Source of the DNA: an uncultured Oscillospiraceae bacterium
GTDB taxonomy: Bacteria; Bacillota; Clostridia; Oscillospirales; Oscillospiraceae
Direction: 5' to 3'
Length of the DNA: 6,706 nucleotides
Assembly: GCA_934668285.1 (NCBI GenBank)
Contig: CAKUNB010000087.1
Coordinates: 1 to 6,706 of the forward strand
In this document: positions 1-5,587 of the stretch, piece by piece
Layout: each line of letters opens with the position of its first letter
How positions within the stretch are numbered: the first letter of the stretch is position 1
Program-made: the position numbers and the translations under genes
The notes under the pieces: generated by a model
The model's database searches: none
What the model was told of the DNA's origin: nothing
The model's input: the letters and a program-made list of their open reading frames with translations, nothing else

Positions 1-196
1 ACCACGGGTCTTCGTCCAGATACCGCATGCACGTATCAAAAGTTGCGCCGCCCCAGCATTCCAGCGACCAGTAGCCCATGTTGTCGAGCACTTCGCAGGC
101 GGGAAGCATGTCCTCGATGCGCATCCGGGTCTTTGCCTGGGACTGATGCGCGTCGCGGAGAATGGTTTCAGTGATATACAAAGGCTTCTTTTCCAT
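1..196 (-). CDS. oadA: Oxaloacetate decarboxylase alpha subunit (carboxyltransferase), N-terminal part only
   Basis: Only the first 65 codons are present; the gene runs off the left edge. The visible protein starts [20 protein letters not shown] and continues with a TRMR motif (residues 23-26) and [11 protein letters not shown] (44-54). These are hallmarks of the TIM-barrel carboxyltransferase domain of oxaloacetate decarboxylase alpha, pyruvate carboxylase subunit B and transcarboxylase 5S. D15 of the RDAHQS motif matches the family's metal-ligand aspartate. The enzyme transfers the carboxyl group of oxaloacetate to biotin in the cytoplasm. The start is set by AGGAGG at 205-210, 8 nt upstream. 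Methylmalonyl-CoA and glutaconyl-CoA decarboxylases use an unrelated crotonase-fold alpha subunit, so this fragment points to oxaloacetate as substrate for the operon. Since a separate biotin carrier is encoded nearby, this alpha subunit may lack the C-terminal biotin domain, but that part is outside the window. A biotin-dependent pyruvate carboxylase subunit is the main alternative; the adjacent oadB argues for the decarboxylase. Confidence 0.9.
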   Translation of the reverse strand, partial: MEKKPLYITETILRDAHQSQAKTRMRIEDMLPACEVLDNMGYWSLECWGGATFDTCMRYLDEDPW

Positions 197-204
197 GATT
201 CAAA

Positions 205-210
205 CCTCCT
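205..210 (-). promoter_or_regulatory. Ribosome binding site of oadA, touching the oadB stop codon
   Basis: A perfect AGGAGG (minus strand) lies 8 nt before the oadA ATG. Its first base is position 210, the last base of the oadB TAA stop (212-210). A ribosome finishing oadB therefore sits on the oadA initiation signal, which suggests translational coupling of the pump and carboxyltransferase subunits. The coupling is inferred from position. Confidence 0.7.
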
Positions 211-1595
211 TAACCGAACAGAGCGATGAACACGCCTGCGGCAACGGCGGAGCCGATAACACCGGCAACGTTCGGGCCCATCGCGTGCATGAGCAGGAAG
301 TTGCTCGGATCCTCGCGCTGGCCTTCCTTCTGGGAAACGCGCGCGGCCATCGGGACGGCGGAAACACCGGCAGAACCGATGAGCGGATTGATCTTCTTGC
401 CTTCCGGCAGGAACAGGTTCATGAACTTGGCAAGCAGGACGCCGCCGGCCGTGCCACCCGCAAAGGCGATAACGCCGAGAACAATGATGCCGATGGTGCG
501 CGGAGTCAGGAAGCTGTCAGCCTGTGCAGTTGCGCCAACGGAAACGCCGAGCAGAATGACGACGATGTTCATCAGCTCGTTCTGCGCGGTCTTGTTCAGA
601 CGCTCGGTCACGCCGCACTCACGGAAGAGGTTGCCCAGCATCAGGCAGCCGACCAGAGGCGTAGCGGAGGGAACGAACAGGGCGACAAAGAAGGTAACGG
701 CGATCGGGAACACGATCTTTTCCTTCTTGGAAACCTTGCGGAGGTTGTCCATGCGGATGAGGCGTTCCTTCTTGGTGGTCAGGCCGCGCATGATGGGCGG
801 CTGGATGACCGGAACGAGCGCCATGTAAGAGTAGGCAGCGATCGCGATCGGGCCGAGCAGCATCGGAGCGAGCTTTGAGGTGACGTAGATGGCGGTCGGA
901 CCGTCTGCGCCGCCGATGATGCCGATGGCAGCGGCCATGGCCTGCGTGAAGCTCAAGCCTTCAATGCCGATCTGGGAAATGAGCAGAGCGCCGAGGTAGG
1001 CAACGAAGATACCGAGCTGAGCGGCAGCGCCGAGCAGCAGGCTCTTGGGGTTGGCAATCAGCGGGCCGAAGTCGGTGGAGGCGCCGACACCGATGAAGAT
1101 CAGGCACGGATAGATCTGGAGCTTAACGCCCAGATACAGCACGTCGATCAGGCCGAAGGTATCGGAATTGCTGAACGCTTCCCAGTTGATGTGGCCGGTT
1201 TCGTTGATGAAGATCTCGGTGTGGTACATACCGGCACCGGGGAGGTTCGTCAGCAGCATACCAAAGGCGATGGGCAGGAGCAGCAGCGGCTCGAAGCCCT
1301 TGCCGATGGCAAGATAGAGCAGGACGAAGGAAATGAGGATCATGATGATCGATTTCCAGTCGGCGTTATGGACCAGCGACATAATGCCGGTCTGATCGAT
1401 GAAGTTCGTCAGGGCTTCCCCGTTGGATTCGGCGCCTTTTTCGTCAGCCGCAGGCTCTGCCGAGGTGAGAACGGGAGTATCCGTTTCATGGGCCTTTTCG
1501 GCGGCAGAGGCGAGGGTCATGCACAGGCAGACCAGCAGGCCGAGCACCAGCAGACCGATCATCAGCCGATGCATCTTTTTATTATTTTTGAACAT
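210..1595 (-). CDS. oadB: Sodium ion-translocating decarboxylase beta subunit, with N-terminal signal-like extension
   Basis: This 461-residue polytopic membrane protein decarboxylates carboxybiotin and couples the reaction to Na+ export. From about residue 60 to the end it follows the OadB/MmdB/GcdB family closely: FEPLLLLPI (101-109), [11 protein letters not shown] (169-179), [14 protein letters not shown] (224-237), [10 protein letters not shown] (253-262) and [20 protein letters not shown] (402-421). Residues matching those described as functional in Klebsiella OadB are all present: D231, Y257, N403, G407, S412 and R419 (D203, Y229, N373, G377, S382 and R389 there). It should therefore be an active pump. 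The first 60 residues are extra: a basic start, a hydrophobic run (about 11-28), an ASA site (29-31) and an acidic, Ala-rich linker. The start has GAAGGAGAT (AAGGAG at 1604-1609, 8 nt away). The in-frame Met8 has no ribosome site. It lies 21 nt after the biotin carrier gene and 13 nt before oadA, in one operon. Confidence 0.95.
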   Translation of the reverse strand: MFKNNKKMHRLMIGLLVLGLLVCLCMTLASAAEKAHETDTPVLTSAEPAADEKGAESNGEALTNFIDQTGIMSLVHNADWKSIIMILISFVLLYLAIGKGFEPLLLLPIAFGMLLTNLPGAGMYHTEIFINETGHINWEAFSNSDTFGLIDVLYLGVKLQIYPCLIFIGVGASTDFGPLIANPKSLLLGAAAQLGIFVAYLGALLISQIGIEGLSFTQAMAAAIGIIGGADGPTAIYVTSKLAPMLLGPIAIAAYSYMALVPVIQPPIMRGLTTKKERLIRMDNLRKVSKKEKIVFPIAVTFFVALFVPSATPLVGCLMLGNLFRECGVTERLNKTAQNELMNIVVILLGVSVGATAQADSFLTPRTIGIIVLGVIAFAGGTAGGVLLAKFMNLFLPEGKKINPLIGSAGVSAVPMAARVSQKEGQREDPSNFLLMHAMGPNVAGVIGSAVAAGVFIALFG

Positions 1596-1616
1596 GGCAG
1601 TATCTCCTTCGCGCGA

Positions 1617-1961
1617 TTAGCCGATGGTGCAAAGGAGGGCAGCAGTTTCGACGGAGTCGCCCTTGCGGACGTTGACACCCGTGACCTTGCCGTCGCAGGG
1701 AGCCATGATTTCGTTTTCCATCTTCATAGCCTCAAGAATGACGAGCACGTCGCCCTTCTTGACGGACTGGCCGGCCTGGACCTTGATGTCAAGGATGGTG
1801 CCGGGCATGGGGGCCTCGACCTTCTGGCCACCGGCGGGAGCGGCGGCGACGGGAGCTGCCTTCGCTGCGGGAGCGGCGGCGCTCATGGTCGCGGGAGCGG
1901 ACATTTCTTCGATTTCGATCTCATACAGAGAGCCGTTAACATTCACACGATACTTTTTCAT
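1617..1961 (-). CDS. Biotin carrier subunit of the decarboxylase (biotin/lipoyl-attachment domain)
   Basis: This 114-residue protein is the mobile carboxyl carrier shuttling between the carboxyltransferase (OadA) and the membrane pump (OadB). Residues 1-20 form a short N-terminal strand segment (KKYRVNVNGSLYEIEIEEM). Residues 21-45 are an Ala/Pro-rich flexible linker, and 46-114 are a biotinyl domain. The biotin site EAMKMEN is at 77-83, with K80 as the modified lysine. The upstream APMPGTI (50-56) and downstream MAPCDGKV (86-93) are typical of the hammerhead fold. Size and layout match the separate carriers of methylmalonyl-CoA and glutaconyl-CoA decarboxylases (MmdC/GcdC), whereas Klebsiella-type OadA carries biotin on its own C-terminus. 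The ATG is preceded by a weak GAAAGGGA (1971-1978), 9 nt away, so translation may lean on the upstream gene 24 nt before it. It would need biotin ligase, which is not in the window. A lipoyl carrier is unlikely given the MKM context and neighbours. Confidence 0.93.
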   Translation of the reverse strand: MKKYRVNVNGSLYEIEIEEMSAPATMSAAAPAAKAAPVAAAPAGGQKVEAPMPGTILDIKVQAGQSVKKGDVLVILEAMKMENEIMAPCDGKVTGVNVRKGDSVETAALLCTIG

Positions 1962-1985
1962 TTCTAAATTTCCCTTTCAAATGTG

Positions 1986-2240
1986 TTAGAGTTTTTTGAT
2001 GGACAGAATGCGGATGGCAGAGGCGTCGGTGCCGCTCATTTCAGCAATAGCAGCGGAAACGGCTGCGACAAATTCGGCGCGGTTGGGAATCTCATTGACG
2101 GCGGGAGCCGGAACGCTTGCTTCTTCCTTCTTGCCGCTGCCGCGGAACAGCAGACCGAGCAGAGAGCAAAGCACGATGATGAGCGTCAGGACGATGAACA
2201 CCGTTGCAAGACCCATGACAACAACAAACCAGTTTTGCAT
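1986..2240 (-). CDS. oadG: Small membrane subunit of the sodium-pump decarboxylase (OadG/MmdD-like)
   Basis: This 84-residue protein has one N-terminal membrane helix (about residues 4-31, MQNWFVVVMGLATVFIVLT onward), then a basic GSGKKEE turn, a short Pro/Ala linker and a C-terminal segment. That segment reads NRAEFVAAVSAAIAEMSGTD followed by ASAIRILSIKKL. A single helix followed by an AA-x-AAI and AIR-x-x-S pattern is the layout of the gamma/delta subunits (OadG, MmdD, GcdD), which anchor and assemble the alpha, beta and biotin subunits and have no catalytic role of their own. The family diverges fast, so the call rests on this layout plus first position in the decarboxylase operon. AAGGAGG at 2247-2253, 6 nt upstream, selects this ATG over an in-frame ATG at 2273. 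That upstream start would add 11 mostly polar and basic residues and has no ribosome site. Confidence 0.82.
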   Translation of the reverse strand: MQNWFVVVMGLATVFIVLTLIIVLCSLLGLLFRGSGKKEEASVPAPAVNEIPNRAEFVAAVSAAIAEMSGTDASAIRILSIKKL

Positions 2241-2246
2241 TGTTTT

Positions 2247-2253
2247 CCTCCTT
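2247..2253 (-). promoter_or_regulatory. Ribosome binding site that fixes the start of the OadG-like gene
   Basis: AAGGAGG on the minus strand, 6 nt before the ATG at 2240. Because it lies downstream of the competing in-frame ATG at 2273, it favours the 84-residue product over a 95-residue one. No convincing promoter or hairpin plus T-run was seen in the 78-nt gap 2241-2318, so read-through from the kinase-like gene upstream is possible. Confidence 0.75.
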
Positions 2254-2318
2254 CTTTGGAAATTTGAATCCATATTTGCTTATATGGACGGCACGGGGCC
2301 GGAGAAAAAATGGAAGGC

Positions 2319-5300
2319 TTACTCGACAGTGAAGCCGGTGGAAGCAAGCAGCTTCCCGTTGATGTAGATGTCCAGCACATAGCTGCCGGGAACGGAGGCC
2401 TCTCCCTGCGCGGCAGGAAGCGGAATGGCGTTCGCGTGGCGGCGGTTGTACCACAGGTCATCCCATGCAAACTCCCGCGAGACATCGTTGACGACGTGGC
2501 TGTTCTCGTCGCGCACGGCGTAGAGCAGCGTGACGGTGTCGTCCGACTGATTGACGGCGTTGACCTCGACGCAGACCGCGATTTTGTCTTCGGCGCCGAA
2601 GACGGTGCGGCTGTCGTTCAGATCAAAGTACGACCAATCCGCCTTGTTCGGCTCGCGCCAAAGAGAAACCAGCGAGGAGCTGAGGGAATAAGGCGGCTCG
2701 GGGGTAATGCCGTAATCGGTAAAGGCCTCGCAGGACGAGGTTTTTACGGTAACGGTGGACTGGCCGAACACGGCAGACGAGGCGTCCGCCGCAGTCAGCG
2801 AGAGGGTGATGGTGTATTCCGTGTCGGGGATCAGGTTTTCCAGCGTAGCGGAGGTGCCGTTGACGGCGCCGTTTTCGCCGTTGAGCATGTAGGCCGCGTG
2901 GAGACTGCCGACCGTGTTGTACGAGACGTACCAGCCGCCCGACGGGGAACCGGCGGGGGTGTCCCAGCTGACCGTGACGCTGCCGTCGACATTGGCCGTG
3001 GCGGCGAGGCTGTCAACGATGATGGGATTGGCCGGAAGGGTGAGCTTGGGGATCAGATCCATGCCGGGCGCAGTGAGGGTGAAGGTGTACTCGCGGTCAA
3101 AATCGGGCAGCTCCAGCGTTGCGGTGCACTCGCCGGAAACGGTGGTGATGGGGTCAAGCCCGTCCGCACCGCACAGAATCTCCCACTGCTTCGGGCTGTT
3201 CTCGCCCTGCTCCCAGGTCAGCGTGACGGTGTTTCCGCTGATCTGGCTGATTTTCAGATTCTTTGCTTCGACAATCGGAAGAATTTCATACTGCGTGGTC
3301 GTCTCGCCGGAGAGGTAAACGCCCTCGGAGCCGGAAAGCGAGAAGGTATAAAGCTCATTGGGCAGCAGACCGGAGACAACATAGGAGCTGCCGACAAAGG
3401 AATACGTGTTGCCGGCCGAGCCGTCGGCAGCGGCGCAGGTGAGCTGCCACTGGGCGGGGGCGGGGCCGTCGTAGGTAAAGGAGAGCTGCACCTGACCGTC
3501 CTCATCGCCGCGGACACCGCGGAAATCGGAGATGACTGTCGATTCCGGCGTGGTGACGTTGATGGTATAGGCCTCGGCGTTGCGGAGCTTGTGATACTGC
3601 GCCGCGCTGACGGCAACAGTGTAGGTCGTCTTTTCGGAAAGATTGGAGAAGGTGTAGAGACTGCCGTCGCGGACGCCGGGGTAGGCGTTGCCGTAGCTGT
3701 CCGTGCAGGTCAGGACGAAGCGGCTTGGATCGTCGTCCGAAACCAGCTCCACAGTCATCTCCTGCGTGTCGCAGGAAAGGACGCTCAGCTGCGTCATATC
3801 GACAAAATACCAGCCGATCAGGAAGTACGCAACTGCGCCGATGGCGGCCAGCAGCGCAACGATGACCGTAATGGGCAGCCAGCGGGACTTTTTCTTCGGC
3901 TCGGCAGGCTCGTCGTCCGTTTCCTCGCTGTCGACATAGTCGTGCGACGGCTCGGCGGGCGCGGCCTCCTCTGCGGGCGGCGCGGCTTGCGCGGCCTCCT
4001 CGGATGCGGCGGGCGGCTCCTCCTCGGGGGTCGGGCCGACGACGGCGCTGACCGATGCCAGCAGCGCGTCAAGATCCATCTGATCGGGATCGAAATCCTC
4101 GTCCTCAGTCGGCTCCTCTGCCGCAGGGGCCGTTGCAGCGGGCTGCTGTGCCTCGGGGGCCTCCTCAGAGGGCGCCGAGGCGGGCGCGTCCTCCGGCTGC
4201 GGCGGCGCCTCGGCGGCGGGGGCCGCTTCGGGGGCTGCCGGAGTCTCCTCGGGCGCGGGAGCGGGGGCTTTCTTCGCGGGCTTTGCGGTCAGGGCGGGGG
4301 CGTTCGGGTCAATGTCGTCCTCCGTGCCTGCGCCGGTCAGATCGGGGGAGAAGCTGCGGCGGAAATCCTCGTCAAGCTCCTCGGCCTCGGTCATGCGCAT
4401 CGGCTCGGCGGTTTCCTCCTCGGCCGCATCGGTGTCGACCAGCGGCTCGTCCGAGGTGACGATCGGCGGAACGATCAGCGTGTCCGACACCTCGTTTCGC
4501 TGCATATACAGCGTCAGCGCCTGCTTGAATTCCTCCGGCGTCTGATAGCGGTTCTCCTTCTTGAAGGCGCAGGCCTTGAGAAGAATTCCGGCCATTTCGT
4601 AGTCGGCGTAGAGCGGTGTGGGCAGGGGCTTGCCGGACAGGCGAAGCTTGTCCGCCATGGCCTCCGAGGTGTTCTCGTCCACAAACGGGCCGTGGTTGCC
4701 GTTGTAGATCCGGTAGAGCACCATGCCGAGGGAGTAAAGGTCGATGGTCGGATTGGGCGAAAGCGTAAAGTCCGACAGCTCCGGCGCGGAGAACGGGCCG
4801 ATGTATTCCTCGGGAATGCAGGTGTAGCGCAGGTCTTCAATCGCGGCAAGGCCGAGATCGCCCAGCAGGAACTTGCCCGTCGGCATCAGGTAGATGTTTT
4901 CCGGCTTGATGTTTGCAAACAGGTAACCCGCCTCGCGGCAGACCGACAGCGCGTCGCAGATGTCGATGCCGAGATTGACGGCGCGCAGATTCGTGATGGA
5001 GCTTTGGGCTAAGTAGTCGCTCAGGGAGATGTACAGCGGGTAGAGGATGTAGACGTCGTAGCCGACGCCGGTGTCCTTCGGCTCAATCTGATAGCGCAGC
5101 GCGCCGGCATAGCTGCCGCTGGCCGCCAGCTCCTGCCCCTTGTCCAGCTCCTGCCGGATGTCCGCGACGACGCGGGTGTAGTACCCGTGCACCGCCTCCT
5201 CGGAGGGATAAGCGCCGGAGAGAATCAGCGCGCGGACCTGACTGTCCGTTGCGGGAACAGACAGCCGCTTGAGAACAAAGCGCTCCGAGGCCGGATTGCG

Positions 5301-5393
5301 CAGGATAAAACAGGAGCGTCCGTTGTGCTCACCGGCTTCGCGCTCCACGGCCAGATGATCCAGCAGCGGGGAGATCATTTTCAGCTCGGGCAT
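2319..5393 (-). CDS. Membrane-anchored kinase-like protein (possible pseudokinase) with fibronectin-III repeats
   Basis: This 1024-residue protein appears to be anchored by one membrane helix. Residues 14-297 follow a Ser/Thr protein kinase fold: FVLKRL with candidate ATP lysine K42, catalytic-loop region GYLFANIKPENIYL (156-169), metal motif GDLG with D179, SAPEL (202-206), IDLYSLGMVLY (217-227) and NRYQTPEEF (281-289). The glycine-rich loop is not recognisable, and the usual HRD reads F159-A160-N161, so the catalytic Asp is Asn. Residues 320-500 are an acidic Pro/Ala/Glu linker, presumably disordered. KKKSR (500-504) precedes a membrane helix at 505-529, which predicts the kinase-like part inside and the rest outside. 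Four fibronectin-III-like repeats follow (about 533-616, 617-704, 705-790, 791-886), then a C-terminal beta domain ending SYVLDIYINGKLLASTGFTV (1004-1023). AGGAGG at 5402-5407, 8 nt upstream, fixes the start. A role as envelope or wall-ligand sensor is inferred. An active kinase remains possible. Confidence 0.85.
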   Translation of the reverse strand: MPELKMISPLLDHLAVEREAGEHNGRSCFILRNPASERFVLKRLSVPATDSQVRALILSGAYPSEEAVHGYYTRVVADIRQELDKGQELAASGSYAGALRYQIEPKDTGVGYDVYILYPLYISLSDYLAQSSITNLRAVNLGIDICDALSVCREAGYLFANIKPENIYLMPTGKFLLGDLGLAAIEDLRYTCIPEEYIGPFSAPELSDFTLSPNPTIDLYSLGMVLYRIYNGNHGPFVDENTSEAMADKLRLSGKPLPTPLYADYEMAGILLKACAFKKENRYQTPEEFKQALTLYMQRNEVSDTLIVPPIVTSDEPLVDTDAAEEETAEPMRMTEAEELDEDFRRSFSPDLTGAGTEDDIDPNAPALTAKPAKKAPAPAPEETPAAPEAAPAAEAPPQPEDAPASAPSEEAPEAQQPAATAPAAEEPTEDEDFDPDQMDLDALLASVSAVVGPTPEEEPPAASEEAAQAAPPAEEAAPAEPSHDYVDSEETDDEPAEPKKKSRWLPITVIVALLAAIGAVAYFLIGWYFVDMTQLSVLSCDTQEMTVELVSDDDPSRFVLTCTDSYGNAYPGVRDGSLYTFSNLSEKTTYTVAVSAAQYHKLRNAEAYTINVTTPESTVISDFRGVRGDEDGQVQLSFTYDGPAPAQWQLTCAAADGSAGNTYSFVGSSYVVSGLLPNELYTFSLSGSEGVYLSGETTTQYEILPIVEAKNLKISQISGNTVTLTWEQGENSPKQWEILCGADGLDPITTVSGECTATLELPDFDREYTFTLTAPGMDLIPKLTLPANPIIVDSLAATANVDGSVTVSWDTPAGSPSGGWYVSYNTVGSLHAAYMLNGENGAVNGTSATLENLIPDTEYTITLSLTAADASSAVFGQSTVTVKTSSCEAFTDYGITPEPPYSLSSSLVSLWREPNKADWSYFDLNDSRTVFGAEDKIAVCVEVNAVNQSDDTVTLLYAVRDENSHVVNDVSREFAWDDLWYNRRHANAIPLPAAQGEASVPGSYVLDIYINGKLLASTGFTVE

Positions 5394-5433
5394 GGTTTCC
5401 GCCTCCTAAAACAAATCGAATTCTCACGACTAT

Positions 5434-5462
5434 ATACTATGACATTTTTGCAAAAAAATCAA
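5434..5462 (-). promoter_or_regulatory. Candidate sigma-A promoter for the kinase-like gene
   Basis: On the minus strand, TTGATT (5462-5457) and TAGTAT (5439-5434) are separated by exactly 17 nt in an AT-rich stretch. Each box matches consensus at 4 of 6 positions, so this is moderate. It predicts a leader of about 35 nt before the ATG at 5393. An overlapping TATAGT (5434-5429) is closer to the -10 consensus but would need a 22-nt spacer. Confidence 0.4.
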
Positions 5463-5470
5463 CAACAATC

Positions 5471-5499
5471 TTGCCAGAATCTGAAGAAAATGATATGAT
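5471..5499 (+). promoter_or_regulatory. Candidate sigma-A promoter for the zinc-ribbon/BIG2 gene
   Basis: TTGCCA (5471-5476), a 17-nt spacer and TATGAT (5494-5499): each box matches the sigma-A consensus at 5 of 6 positions with ideal spacing. It predicts a leader of about 80 nt before the ATG at 5588; that leader holds no clear riboswitch or strong hairpin. The -35 box is only 8 nt from the -35 of the opposing candidate promoter, so a regulator bound here could affect both genes. Confidence 0.6.
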
Positions 5500-5587
5500 A
5501 CAGAAAATCAGCGCGGCGCAGCGGAGCTTTCCACCGCCCGCACCGGCCTGAAAAGTACAGATACATGCAAACCGGAAGGAGCAAAGC

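Noticed and set aside
839..850. 12-bp perfect palindrome CGATCGCGATCG
   Set aside because: It falls in conserved Ala-Ile-Ala codons of oadB (GCG/ATC codon use) and is explained by coding; no second copy was noticed.
162..878. Long plus-strand open frames opposite oadB (also 226-828 and 1191-1967)
   Set aside because: They lie antisense to strongly conserved OadB and biotin-carrier sequence, have no domain-like content and show no supported start.
1986..2273. A longer version of the OadG-like protein starting at 2273
   Set aside because: The ribosome site at 2247-2253 lies inside that extension and fits the ATG at 2240. The extra 11 residues are polar and unlike the start of a membrane subunit.
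2270..2287. Inverted repeat (6-bp arms, 6-nt loop) in the gap before the OadG-like gene
   Set aside because: The arms are short and mostly AT, and no T-run follows on either strand, so it does not qualify as an intrinsic terminator or a convincing operator.
3894..4436. Imperfect GC-rich repeats that might suggest a tandem DNA repeat
   Set aside because: They encode the Ala/Pro/Glu linker with limited codon choice. No fixed unit length or repeated nucleotide block was found.
2310..5012. A 900-codon open frame on the plus strand, antisense to the kinase-like gene
   Set aside because: It is a by-product of GC-ending codons in the true gene. Its translation is Gly/Arg/Val low-complexity with no recognisable domain, and the minus-strand frame has clear kinase and fibronectin motifs, a good ribosome site and a promoter.
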